Part shown: in pieces, positions 8,619 through 15,422 of the stretch
Position numbering within the stretch: position 1 is the stretch's first letter
Layout: every line of letters starts with the position of its first letter
From: Prasinococcaceae sp. CCMP 1430
Taxonomy: Eukaryota > Prasinodermophyta > Palmophyllophyceae > Prasinococcales > Prasinococcaceae
Assembly (NCBI GenBank): GCA_013416795.1
Contig: RQSC01000154.1
Span: 32,237-47,658 of the forward strand
Reading direction: 5' to 3'
DNA length: 15,422 nt
Notes under the pieces: model-generated
Told to the model about the DNA's origin: nothing
The model's database searches: none
The model's input: the letters and a program-made list of their open reading frames with translations, nothing else
Made by a program: the position numbers and the translations under genes

Positions 8619-8674
8619 TGCATTTTGATGTGGGGAAATTGAGACAAATCCGCTGCATTAGTGGGTAACATTGA
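8619..8674. promoter_or_regulatory. Compact bidirectional promoter between P4H and lipase genes
   Basis: Only 56 bp separate the two outward starts if both annotated ATGs are right. The stretch is AT-richer than its surroundings (aaattgagacaaatc). If the lipase starts further downstream, the shared promoter would be larger. No specific element recognised. Confidence 0.4.
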
Positions 8675-10981
8675 GTGGGCCGCCTCGCGCGCCTGCAAGC
8701 CCGAGTGTTGCCAGGGGGCAACTCGAGGCAGAGCGCGCGCGCCGCGCTGTGCGCTCGCGCGGGGGCTGCCAGGGGGCGTATTCGAGGCGCGCGGCGGGCG
8801 GAGCCGCCAGCACCGGCGGGTCGGTGTTGGCGGNGAACGGCCCGCCTGGCACTGGCCGCGCCGCGCCGCGCCGCGCGCGCCGTAGCCGCTGGCGTGAAAG
8901 TCGGCAATGAGGCGCTGCGAGTCGCCGCCGCGCAGCCCGCCGTTCCAGGCGGCACGGCATACACCTCCCCCACCGAAGACTCGCCGGCTGCTGCAGGCAC
9001 CAACAGCGGCGCCGCTGCCGCCGCGGGAGCGGCGGTCTCGATCGCTGCTGCAGCGGCGGCGTGGCGGCGCTGGGGCACCGACGTGTTGAGGAGGCGCGCG
9101 CGCGATGCCAGCGAGGAAGGCTCGGGTGGAGGCGCCTTTGACAGCTCGAAGCTCTTCAAAACGGTCCTGGACGAACCGACGGCCTCCTTCCTGGCCAAGC
9201 TGCCGGACGCCTTGCAAGCCGTCGACGACGCCTATTACGGCTCGGGTGGGAACGCGGAGCGCCTGACATTCCCCCGCGAGATGCGCGCACTGAAGGCGTT
9301 GGCGCGCGAGTTCCCCCTTGAGACCAAACCAGGCGGCGCGCCTTCTCGTCTGCCGTACGCCGAGGCGCTAAGCGCGGCGCGGCGGACGCTACCGGCCCCG
9401 TCGAAGGCGGAGCTTGCGCTGGGCGCGCGCATGCTCACCTTCGCTGAGGCCGCTTACGAGGCCCCTTCTGTCATCCACGAGGCATGTCGCGCAGAGGGGT
9501 ACGAGGTCCTCTATGTCGAGCCTATCTCTCGGCCGGGCGCACCCGCTCATTTCCTGGCATTCTCCCCGCACGCCAAGACGGCCGTCCTTTCCGTGCGCGG
9601 CACCAACACAGTGGCAGATGTGCTCACAGACTTGGTGCACACGGTCGAGCCCATTCGCGCGCCCGGCGCATCGGCAAAGACCGACGTCGGTGCGGACGGC
9701 ACATCGACGGCTGCCGCTGTCGCCACCTCCGACGTGCCCTTACGCAGCGACAGCGACGACGTGGCGGGTGCCGACGGCGTCGCCACAGCGCACGGTGGGA
9801 TGTTGGGGGCCGCGTTGCATGTGGTGACACGCGCGACGCCAGCACTGCGCGAGCTCCTCGCGCCGGGGGGCTACCGTCTGATCATCACTGGGCACTCGTT
9901 GGGGGCAGGTACCGCCGCGCTCGCGGCGATGATGCTCTCCTCGGTCGCCGCGCCGCGCAGCGTGAGCGAAGAGCTGCGCGAAGCTGCGTCCGCGGCGGGC
10001 CAGGCCTACTGGCGCGCCGCCGAGTGGAGCGCCGAGGCTCTGCAGTCTGAGGCGGCCTCGAAGCGCGATGTCGCAACGGCGGCCGTGGCCGGAGATTCCG
10101 ACGAAGAGGGCAGCGGCTCTGACCGCTACGGCCTGGCGGCGCTCGTGCAGAGTGCTGCCGACGCGCTCGACCGCGCCGCGAGCGCTGTGCAACAGCCACG
10201 GAAACGCTGGCCCACGCCGCTCGAGGGCGTCAACTGCGTGGCCTTCGCGCCGCCGCCTGTGGTCGACGCGCGCACAGCACTGGCCAGCGCCGCTGTGGGT
10301 CGCGCCTACGGCCAGGTCGCTCCCGGCGACAGCGCGGACCTTGCCGATGCTCTGGCTGGCTCCCTCTCCATTGATGCGCTGCGAGACGGCGATGCCGCCG
10401 CCGGGCTGAAGGACGCCCTCGCGCGTGGGGCCGCGACGCTGGCGGCATTCGGCGCCGACGACGCGCCGCTGGTGCTGTCCTTCTGCGCGAGGGAGGATGC
10501 GGTGCCGCGCACGTCCATGCGCAATGTGCGCGCCTTTGCGCAGCTCATCAGCGAGGTGGACAGCGCCCTGGAGAGCGGGCAGGGGCTTGAGGAGGGGCAC
10601 GCCCTCGAGATGCTTCGCGGCTCGGCTTCCCACGACTTTGGCATGGGCGCGCGGGACTTGCTGGTGCCCGGCCGCGTGGTCATGCTCGCGTCCGACGCCC
10701 CCCGCCCAAGCAGCGGCGAAGCAGCTGACGGCGACGATGGATCGACGGATGGTGAGACGTGGTGGGCCGTGGTCGGCAGCGGCCAGTCGCTCGAGTGCCT
10801 GCGCTATGCTGAGCTGGCGCCCCGCTCGATAAGCGATCACATGGCGCCCGTGTACCGCCTCGCACTGGGAGCCGCGTCAAGCGACGGGGGCCGGGCCGAC
10901 GCGACGCGCGACGGCGGCGAATTCAAGGCGTGGCTGCGCGGGCGGAGCACCGAGGCGCGCGCCGCTGCGGGCTCGCCTTGA
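8675..10981 (+). CDS. Class 3 (alpha/beta hydrolase) lipase, DAG-lipase-like; 5' end uncertain
   Basis: Predicted mono/diacylglycerol-type lipase hydrolysing acylglycerol esters, probably membrane-associated. In the 768-aa frame: an Ala-rich hydrophobic segment at about 107-131; oxyanion-side motif SVRGTNT (R308-T310); AHGGM (373-376); the nucleophile elbow GHSLGAG with S408; D608 in REDAVPR; and H722 in SDHMAPVYRLAL, completing a Ser-Asp-His triad. LLVPGRVVML before the His resembles the PG-xx-YYL strand of plant class 3 lipases of the At3g14075 type. A roughly 90-residue acidic, low-complexity insertion lies between the elbow helix and the strand GVNCVAFAPP (about 418-515). The first about 100 residues are Arg/Ala-rich, unlike any domain, and contain an ambiguous base (codon 54, nga), so the true start is probably later or in another exon; there is no in-frame ATG between 8675 and the conserved region. 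Convergent with the Pro/Thr-rich gene. Confidence 0.85.
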   Translation: MGRLARLQARVLPGGNSRQSARAALCARAGAARGRIRGARRAEPPAPAGRCWRXTARLALAAPRRAARAVAAGVKVGNEALRVAAAQPAVPGGTAYTSPTEDSPAAAGTNSGAAAAAGAAVSIAAAAAAWRRWGTDVLRRRARDASEEGSGGGAFDSSKLFKTVLDEPTASFLAKLPDALQAVDDAYYGSGGNAERLTFPREMRALKALAREFPLETKPGGAPSRLPYAEALSAARRTLPAPSKAELALGARMLTFAEAAYEAPSVIHEACRAEGYEVLYVEPISRPGAPAHFLAFSPHAKTAVLSVRGTNTVADVLTDLVHTVEPIRAPGASAKTDVGADGTSTAAAVATSDVPLRSDSDDVAGADGVATAHGGMLGAALHVVTRATPALRELLAPGGYRLIITGHSLGAGTAALAAMMLSSVAAPRSVSEELREAASAAGQAYWRAAEWSAEALQSEAASKRDVATAAVAGDSDEEGSGSDRYGLAALVQSAADALDRAASAVQQPRKRWPTPLEGVNCVAFAPPPVVDARTALASAAVGRAYGQVAPGDSADLADALAGSLSIDALRDGDAAAGLKDALARGAATLAAFGADDAPLVLSFCAREDAVPRTSMRNVRAFAQLISEVDSALESGQGLEEGHALEMLRGSASHDFGMGARDLLVPGRVVMLASDAPRPSSGEAADGDDGSTDGETWWAVVGSGQSLECLRYAELAPRSISDHMAPVYRLALGAASSDGGRADATRDGGEFKAWLRGRSTEARAAAGSP
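8834..8834. other. Single ambiguous base (N)
   Basis: The only N in the window. In the lipase frame it is the first base of codon 54 (nga): T would give a TGA stop, other bases Arg or Gly. It bears directly on whether the lipase start at 8675 is real. Confidence 0.95.
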
Positions 10982-11004
10982 CAGAGGCGCTCGCACTGCG
11001 CACG

Positions 11005-11009
11005 TGTAA
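11005..11009 (+). terminator. Candidate polyadenylation signal TGTAA after the lipase gene
   Basis: TGTAA lies 24 nt after the lipase stop codon, inside a short AT-richer patch. TGTAA is the common polyadenylation signal in chlorophyte algae. One occurrence is weak evidence for lineage or function. The rest of the 223-bp convergent gap (10982-11204) shows nothing recognisable. Confidence 0.3.
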
Positions 11010-11204
11010 TAATTGCTGCGCCGGTGCTCCCGGACAAGAAAGTGCTAAAATTGCTTTGTACTGTGCGTGCGACTCGCGACTGCGTGTGTCGATGGCGCGC
11101 GTCGTCGGCGTGGTGGGTATTCCCTTATGCTTCTGAAACGGCCACGTCGCGCGCCTGCGCCTCCTCCGGCTTTCCTCTTCGGCCACTCGGCCCTAGTCTC
11201 TCAC

Positions 11205-12179
11205 TCAATAGCGCGTGGGGGTGCGCACGGGCGCGTCGGTCGGCGTGATGGGCGACTCGGTGGGGATGACGGGCTCGATTGGCGCCTTGGTGGGGGGCGG
11301 CACGGGCCTGTCCGTCGGCGACTTGGTGGGCGAGGGAGTGGGCCTGACGGGCGCCGCGGTGGGCGCGTTGGTTGGCGAGCACGTGCACGGCGGGCAGACG
11401 GGTGCGGTCGGCGCATCCGTCGGCGTGATGGGCGACTTGGTGGGGACCGGCACTGGCCTGACGGGTGCGTCGGTCGGCGTGATGGGCGACTTGGTGGGGA
11501 TCACGGGCTCGATGGGCGCCTTGGTGGGCACCGGCACGGGGCGCACGGGCGCCTCGGTGGGGCTCACGGGCTCGAAGGGCGCCTTGGTGGGCACCGGCAC
11601 GGGGCGCACGGGCGCCTCGGTGGGGCTCACGGGCTCGAAGGGCGCCTTGGTGGGCACCGGCACGGGGCGCACGGGCGCCTCGGTGGGGCTCACCGGCTCG
11701 AAGGGCGCGTCGGTCGGCGTGATGGGCGACTTGGTGGGCGGCTCCACGGGCGCGTCGGTCGGCGTGATGGGCGACTTGGTGGGCACCGGCACGGGGCGCA
11801 CGGGCGCCTCGGTCGGGCTGGCGGGCTCAATGGGCGCCTTGGTCGGGCTGGCGGGCTCGATGGGCGCCTTGGTTGGGCTGGCGGGCTCGATGGGGGCCTT
11901 GGTCGGCACCGGCACGGGCCTGACGGGCGCCTCGGTCGGGCTGGCGGGCTCGACGGGCGCCTTGGTCGGGCCGAGGGGCTCGACGGGCGCCTTGGTCGGG
12001 CCGAGGGGCTCGACGGGCGCCTTGGTGGGCGGCGGCCCCTTGGTGACGGGCGCGACGGGCGCCTTGGTTGGGGGGCTCCTCACTGTGGCGGTGCCAAAGG
12101 AGATGTCACCAAGGGCGCCTCTAGTGGCGCTCAGCCCAACTGTGGCGCACAGCGCCGCGAGCACGGCTGCACGGCCCAT
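11205..12179 (-). CDS. Secreted Pro/Thr-rich PTKAP-repeat protein
   Basis: No enzyme domain. The 324-aa product starts with a good signal peptide (MGRAAVLAALCATVGLSATRG, about 1-21), then from about 36 to the end is built of repeats of the form P-T-(K/E)-(A/S)-P-(x)-(x)-P, such as PTKAPIEPAS, PTEAPVRPVPV and PTKSPITPTDAP. One short cysteine patch, VCPPCTCSP (C262, C265, C267), interrupts the repeats. This is the composition of extracellular, heavily O-glycosylated or hydroxyproline-type cell-surface proteins common in algae and oomycetes. There is no C-terminal hydrophobic tail, so it looks secreted or wall-bound rather than anchored. The minus strand is chosen because it alone gives a signal peptide and a regular Pro-spaced repeat; the plus strand is also open but encodes Gly/Val or Gly/Arg repeats of shadow type. 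A prolyl 4-hydroxylase gene lies 2.6 kb away. Confidence 0.72.
   Translation of the reverse strand: MGRAAVLAALCATVGLSATRGALGDISFGTATVRSPPTKAPVAPVTKGPPPTKAPVEPLGPTKAPVEPLGPTKAPVEPASPTEAPVRPVPVPTKAPIEPASPTKAPIEPASPTKAPIEPASPTEAPVRPVPVPTKSPITPTDAPVEPPTKSPITPTDAPFEPVSPTEAPVRPVPVPTKAPFEPVSPTEAPVRPVPVPTKAPFEPVSPTEAPVRPVPVPTKAPIEPVIPTKSPITPTDAPVRPVPVPTKSPITPTDAPTAPVCPPCTCSPTNAPTAAPVRPTPSPTKSPTDRPVPPPTKAPIEPVIPTESPITPTDAPVRTPTRY
11518..11706 (-). repeat. Three 63-bp tandem repeats
   Basis: Units 11518-11580, 11581-11643 and 11644-11706. The first two are identical and the third differs by a single base. Each encodes 21 residues of the type PVSPTEAPVRPVPVPTKAPFE (circularly permuted). Near identity including silent sites suggests recent duplication or gene conversion. 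Confidence 0.9.
11821..11906 (-). repeat. 30-bp tandem repeats within the same gene
   Basis: Period-30 units from 11821, 11851 and 11881 (nearly three copies), encoding PASPTKAPIE. A second pair of 30-bp units with ccgagg in place of ctggcg follows at about 11970-12030 (EPLGPTKAPV). Together with the 63-bp units this shows repeated local expansion. Confidence 0.8.
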
Positions 12180-12407
12180 CGTTACGGGGCGGGGGCTGGC
12201 GGGGGCGGCGGTCCAAGCAGCACGCGCTTGTTGCGCACGGTGTGGCCGACACGCGCCCGCAAGCCGCCGTCACCGACACCGCGGCGTGCGTGTGCCGGGT
12301 ACTGTGCCCGCAAACATGCTGCATCGTACTGCTAATTCTCGAGGTCGGCAAACCATCCTTGTATCGCCGCCGCACGCAGCACGGGCCACGGGCTACGAGT
12401 GGCACGC

Positions 12408-12435
12408 CTGCGCACACGTTGCTGCGCACACGTTG
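12408..12435. repeat. Tandem 14-bp direct repeat
   Basis: CTGCGCACACGTTG occurs at 12408-12421 and immediately again at 12422-12435 (first copy ends with G 12421). Only two copies, with no spacers, so not CRISPR. Likely slippage. Confidence 0.75.
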
Positions 12436-12838
12436 ACAGCGTTGTTTGCACTTGGCGCGCGATACAGAGTGTTTGCAGCGCACACTCCGTTGCCGCGCGC
12501 ATCTTGCCCCCCTTACGCAGTATGGCTCGCCGCTTTTGCCCGCAACGACCCCGCCGCTGCACTTGGCGGCGGCCAGTCAACGCGCAGCGCGGGCCTGCTC
12601 TTCCCTACAGCGTGTGCTCGGCAGGCGGTGAGGTGGGACGGGGCGGCACACTGGCGCCGCGCCGCGCGCGCGGTGTGGCGCCGCACGCCTGGCGCACTCC
12701 TCGAAAGCATCGTACAGTCGCGACAAACAAACAGACCCGATTGATTGAAGACGACGTCGTACACCGTTGATAAGGCACATGCAATGAGAAATTTTAAACC
12801 CTACACACTTCTTCACCCTAATATATTCGAACCTAAAT

Positions 12839-12857
12839 CGACGCGGCGACCGCGTCG
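12839..12857. repeat. Perfect 8-bp inverted repeat with 3-base loop
   Basis: CGACGCGG (12839-12846), loop cga, CCGCGTCG (12850-12857). It sits directly at the edge of the AT-rich island 12770-12838, making a sharp composition step. Confidence 0.7.
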
Positions 12858-13211
12858 CCCGCTCGCGTGCCCGCCCGCGGTCAGCCGCGGCGCGACTGCA
12901 GCCTGCTTCATCCGCTGCTGTGCTCACAATGCGCAAAAAAAGGCGGCGGCGTGCCGGCCCCGCTGTCCGCGCACGAGCGCACCCGGCGGTGATGGCCCCC
13001 TCTCCTCAGCTATCCGCGCGCGGTGCACCGGCGGCGCCGCTCTCGGGCGTGCGCGCAGCGGCAGCGCGGATTTTGCGGCGGAGACGTCGTCGGGCCGTTT
13101 GCAGGCGCGCGCGTGCGCGCGTGCGCGGCGTACGAGGGCGTCGATGACCCACGCGATGATCTTGCGCGTCGCCACCGTCGTCGGCGCGCCGATCCGGCGC
13201 CTGCCGTCCTC

Positions 13212-14283
13212 TCAGCCAGTGATGACGCCGTCGGTGCAGTGCGGGCACTTGTAATCGCCCGCGCCGCCGCAGCGCTCGCAATCGACGTACATGGTCGCCC
13301 ATGGCGAGCCGTCCAGCGACTGCTCCACGTTGGGCTCCCCGTATATGAGCTCGTCGGGCGCGCGATCGATGGAGCGGCGCACGCGGTCCCAGTAGTCGCT
13401 GGGGATCGTCACGGGGTAGCGCCCCGCGCCGTTGCACTTCGAGCAGCGCAGCATGCCGAAGCCACCGCACGCTCCGCACCGCGCGCGCCTTCGCGCACTC
13501 TCTCGTATATTTTTTCTCAAGCTATTAATACCATTCCCCCTCCTCTCAGGACCACCCGCGCGCCTGCGCGCGCTGCCGGCGCGCTCGGACGGCCGGTCCT
13601 CGCACGCGCCTCGCTCGCTACTCTCGCAGGCCGCACGTCGATGTTGTCAGCCTCCGTCGTCTCGCCGCTCCGGTGCCCTGAACAGGTCGCGGTGCGCGCA
13701 CCCCCGCCGCGCATCAGTCCGCCAGCTGCGGGCAGCAGGCGCGAGCGTCAGCGCGGGGCACCGAGCTGCGCGTGGGGTGCGCTCCTGCGCGCGGGCTCAC
13801 ACTCGGCTCGCCCGCAGGGACGAACGCGCACGATCGGGGGTGTCTCCCACGGAGCGGCGAGCGCGCCAGCCGCGAGCGCGCGCGTGCGCGCACCAGCGCG
13901 CGCGCGTGTGAGAGAGAGAGCGCAGGAGGGAGAGGGGACAGGGAGAGAGCGCGCACCTGCCACAGCCCGAGCGCCGGTCCCACGAAGCGGATGCACACCC
14001 AGATGAAGGCCAGCGCGAACGAGCCGTACCACGCCGTCTCGTTGAGCCACCATAGGAGGCCCTTCTGCCCGACGTAGGCGCTGTAGAGCTTGCCGGGCAG
14101 CGACTTGCCCTCGAAATCGGGGTCCTCCCAGAACGGCGGCAGCTCGTCCTTGCCGACGTCCGTGCTCGCGCGCACCGAGGGCATCATGCGGCGCGGCTCG
14201 GCCGCGGCGCCGCGGCTCGCCGCCGAGCGGTTTGCCTTCTTGCCCTTCTTCGCCCCGCCGCCGGCCTTGAGCAGCGCCTCCAT
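13212..14283 (-). CDS. Probable two-exon gene: membrane protein with DnaJ-type cysteine-rich zinc finger
   Basis: Proposed exons: 14283-13957 (109 codons) and 13499-13212 (95 codons plus stop), 204 aa. The first exon encodes MEALLKAGGG, a Lys-rich patch, MMPSVRAST (transit-peptide-like), PPFWEDPDFEGKSLPGKLYSAYVG, and a hydrophobic helix (about ETAWYGSFALAFIWVCIRFVGPALGLW). It then meets CAG|GTGCGC, a good donor at a codon boundary, after which the frame turns into Ser/Arg/Ala noise. The second exon carries CGACGGFG, CSKCNGAG, then about 50 residues later CERCGGAG and CPHCTDGV, the four CxxC modules of a DnaJ central zinc-finger domain, without a J domain. This architecture recalls plastid DnaJ-E/BSD2-, LQY1- or ORANGE-type proteins, often involved in photosynthetic protein assembly; which one is not resolved. 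The zinc-finger frame alone has no ATG upstream, supporting splicing. The real 5' end may lie further up, beyond the AT-rich block. Confidence 0.55.
13500..13956 (-). other. Proposed intron of the zinc-finger gene
   Basis: 457 bp on the minus strand: donor CAG|GTGCGC at 13957/13956, acceptor ACGAGAG|AGT at 13500/13499, both phase 0. A branch-point-like TTAAT lies about 25-30 nt before the acceptor (around 13525-13530). Just after the donor the intron is very CT-rich (13911-13950), an unusual place for a pyrimidine tract. An alternative acceptor in the same phase is CTGAG|AGG near 13545. Cleavage points are inferred. Confidence 0.4.
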
Positions 14284-14405
14284 CTCCGCGATGGAGTCGT
14301 CGCCGTCGGCGCCGCCCCCCTCGGCGCGCGCCGCCGCGCGCCAGCGCCCCAGCCGGCGCCACGCCGCGAGCGCCCGCTGTGGCGCGGCCCGCGAGCGAGC
14401 ACCAG

Positions 14406-14470
14406 CTTTTTTTAATTTTGATTTTTGACTATTTTTGAAAATCAGTGCTCCAGCAAAAAAAAAGTCGCGA
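14406..14470. other. AT-rich block upstream of the zinc-finger exon
   Basis: About 65 bp, mostly A/T, in an otherwise 70% GC setting. On the minus strand it runs through a T run, then A-rich sequence ending in AAAAAAAG|CTGG, which could be an intron 3' end feeding exon 14405 and below (phase 1). It could equally be the gene's core promoter. On the plus strand TTTTTGAAAATCAG also resembles an acceptor. Confidence 0.45.
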
Positions 14471-15262
14471 AAACCAAACCATCGCGGCGCATGCGCGCAG
14501 CGCTGCCAGTCGTGCGAGCAAGGCGCCGGGCCTCTCTGTCTCTCCTTTCCTCCGAGGAGTCTCTGTTGGCCCTCTCCAATCTTCGCTGCACTGTGCTCCC
14601 GCTCCTTTTGCGTGTGTGATGATTGCGCGCGCTCTCGGCTGCCACAGCCTGTCGCTCGCCGTGAACACGACAAGAACGGCGGGCACCATCAGGCCGTGAG
14701 GACGTTGGGCGTCTCGTGGCCGCGAGGGTGCGGTGTGCTGGGCGCGCGCGTCGTCTGGGACCTCTGGCATTTTGCGGCTGTTTGCTGGGGTGGGACGGAC
14801 GCGCGCGCGGGGTTTGCTGGTCCCTTGCGCGTGCGGCAGGGCGCGTGCCCGGCATCTGCGTTGCCTTTTGATGGCATCTCCTCCCGCACGGCGGCGACGC
14901 TGGTAGCACACACTTTCGGCGCGCCGCGCGTGGAGTGGCAACGGCGCGCGAGCAAATCTGGCCGCACGCGCTCAGCCTCGTAACGAAGGCGCGATATCTG
15001 CCTGCCAGCTGGCGGACAGGAAATCGCCGCCCAACCGTCTCCAAGACGTAACTCCTCGCCGCGAGATATTTCGTGCAAGCTCGGCGGGCGCCGAGGCGGC
15101 GGGGTCGCGTGGAGTTGGGGGCTGCGACGACGGTGAGGCGGCCGCGTCCCCACCGTGCAGACCCGTTGACTCCCACGACGCGCGCCTCGTCATGCGCGCC
15201 TCGCACTGATGGGATGCACTCATCTGTGGAAGCAGTCCGGCGGCCGGCGATCGAAACGCCGC

Positions 15263-15297
15263 CTGAAAAAAAAAAAACAGGTCCGAGAGGGTCAAAA
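15263..15297 (-). promoter_or_regulatory. Candidate splice acceptor: T12-CAG with branch-point-like TTGAC
   Basis: On the minus strand: TTTTGACCC (around 15290-15298), then a pyrimidine-rich stretch, then twelve T (complement of A 15266-15277), then CAG ending at 15263. Exonic sequence would begin GCGGCGTTTCG at 15262. All parts of a standard 3' splice site are in order and spacing. No exon product recognised downstream. Confidence 0.4.
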
Positions 15298-15372
15298 TGA
15301 GAGGGAGCGCACTCGCGAGCTGCAAGTCTCCCGTGGCGGATCGATGCCACGGGCGGTGTGCAAACCGAATCG

Positions 15373-15395
15373 CGCGCCGCGCGGCCCGCGGCGCG
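15373..15395. repeat. GC-only 9-bp inverted repeat with 5-base loop
   Basis: CGCGCCGCG (15373-15381), loop cggcc, CGCGGCGCG (15387-15395). Outer arms GAATC (15367-15371) and GATTC (15401-15405) extend it as an interrupted stem. Close to the contig end, where such a structure could have stopped assembly. Confidence 0.65.
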
Positions 15396-15422
15396 GCGTG
15401 GATTCGATCCGGCCGCGCGCGC

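Larger units (their letters stand above)
12180..13211. other. 1.03-kb intergenic region: promoter of the PTKAP gene and 3' side of the zinc-finger gene
   Basis: No coding frame I can support. A GC-box-like string (GGGGGCGG) lies about 25 bp upstream of the PTKAP start. A 14-bp direct tandem repeat is at 12408-12435. An unusually AT-rich island occupies about 12770-12840, ending in a perfect short hairpin (12839-12857). The island may belong to a promoter or a 3'-end; the sequence does not say which. Confidence 0.5.
14471..15422. other. Distal region with no nameable gene
   Basis: About 950 bp. Several minus frames are open but none has a recognisable domain, and amino-acid composition is Arg/Ala/Pro-rich as expected from chance in GC-rich DNA. 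It contains a strong minus-strand splice-acceptor-like site (15263-15295) and a GC-rich hairpin near the end (15373-15395). It may hold upstream exons of the zinc-finger gene or the edge of another gene cut off by the contig end. Confidence 0.5.

Noticed and set aside
8014-9198. 394-codon minus-strand frame spanning the P4H N-terminus and the lipase 5' region
   Set aside because: Overlaps two recognisable genes, contains the N, Arg-rich noise only.
11518-11906. CRISPR-like direct repeats
   Set aside because: Repeats are contiguous, in-frame, protein-coding and without unique spacers.
11067-12335. Plus-strand Gly/Arg/His and Gly/Val repeat frames opposite the PTKAP gene
   Set aside because: Repetition is inherited from the minus-strand repeats; only the minus frame has a signal peptide and the known PTKAP pattern.
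12795-12802. Telomere-like TAAACCCT
   Set aside because: Single copy with no tandem array.
13212-13520. Zinc-finger frame as a stand-alone 102-aa gene starting at 13520
   Set aside because: Codon at 13520 is TTG, not ATG, and the sequence before the first cysteine is intron-like; better explained as a second exon.
14972-15325. Minus frame starting MQLASALPLILTLSDLFFFF as a signal peptide followed by an AAF-type plastid targeting motif
   Set aside because: The FFFF comes from the T12 run that looks like a splice-site pyrimidine tract, and the rest of the frame has no recognisable domain.
15396-15415. tRNA-like T-loop (GGATTCGATCC) near the contig end
   Set aside because: The required 5-bp stem does not form on either strand and no acceptor or anticodon arm is present.

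Overview
The window looks like one contig of nuclear DNA from a GC-rich (about 70% by eye), gene-dense, intron-poor eukaryotic microalga or related protist. Evidence: long uninterrupted eukaryotic genes (a splicing factor, epsilon-tubulin, a membrane prolyl 4-hydroxylase with an ShK domain), no bacterial operon structure, and very few stop codons on either strand because of GC content. Epsilon-tubulin implies centrioles/basal bodies, so a flagellate stage. The ShK-P4H, the secreted PTKAP-repeat protein and the ARID plus alpha-crystallin fusion fit an alga, but haptophyte, pelagophyte-like and green lineages cannot be separated from sequence alone.

Layout. 1-112 is a pure G run, probably artefactual. 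117-2102 (+) encodes an RBM39/CC1-like splicing factor. 2651-4213 (-) is epsilon-tubulin with a 16-residue polyglutamine. 4214-4855 is a divergent promoter region. 4856-6415 (+) encodes an ARID DNA-binding protein whose C-terminal HSP20-like domain is interrupted by about 95 residues. 6876-8618 (-) is a membrane-anchored ShK-P4H. A 56-bp gap separates it from a divergent class 3 lipase (8675-10981, +, 5' end uncertain). 11205-12179 (-) encodes a secreted Pro/Thr-rich repeat protein. 13212-14283 (-) is a probable two-exon gene for a membrane protein with a DnaJ-type zinc finger. 14284-15422 holds an AT-rich block and a strong splice-acceptor-like site but no gene I can name.

The first six genes strictly alternate in strand, giving convergent 3' ends and divergent promoters; the last two are both on the minus strand. 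The genes look like unrelated housekeeping and surface functions. The one plausible functional link is between the prolyl 4-hydroxylase and the nearby secreted proline-rich protein, which is a likely type of substrate. I saw no mobile element, CRISPR array, rRNA or tRNA. No clearly new multi-gene system is present; the most unusual items are domain-level: the split ARID/HSP20 protein, polyQ epsilon-tubulin, the collagen-like linker in the splicing factor, and the membrane-tethered zinc-finger protein.
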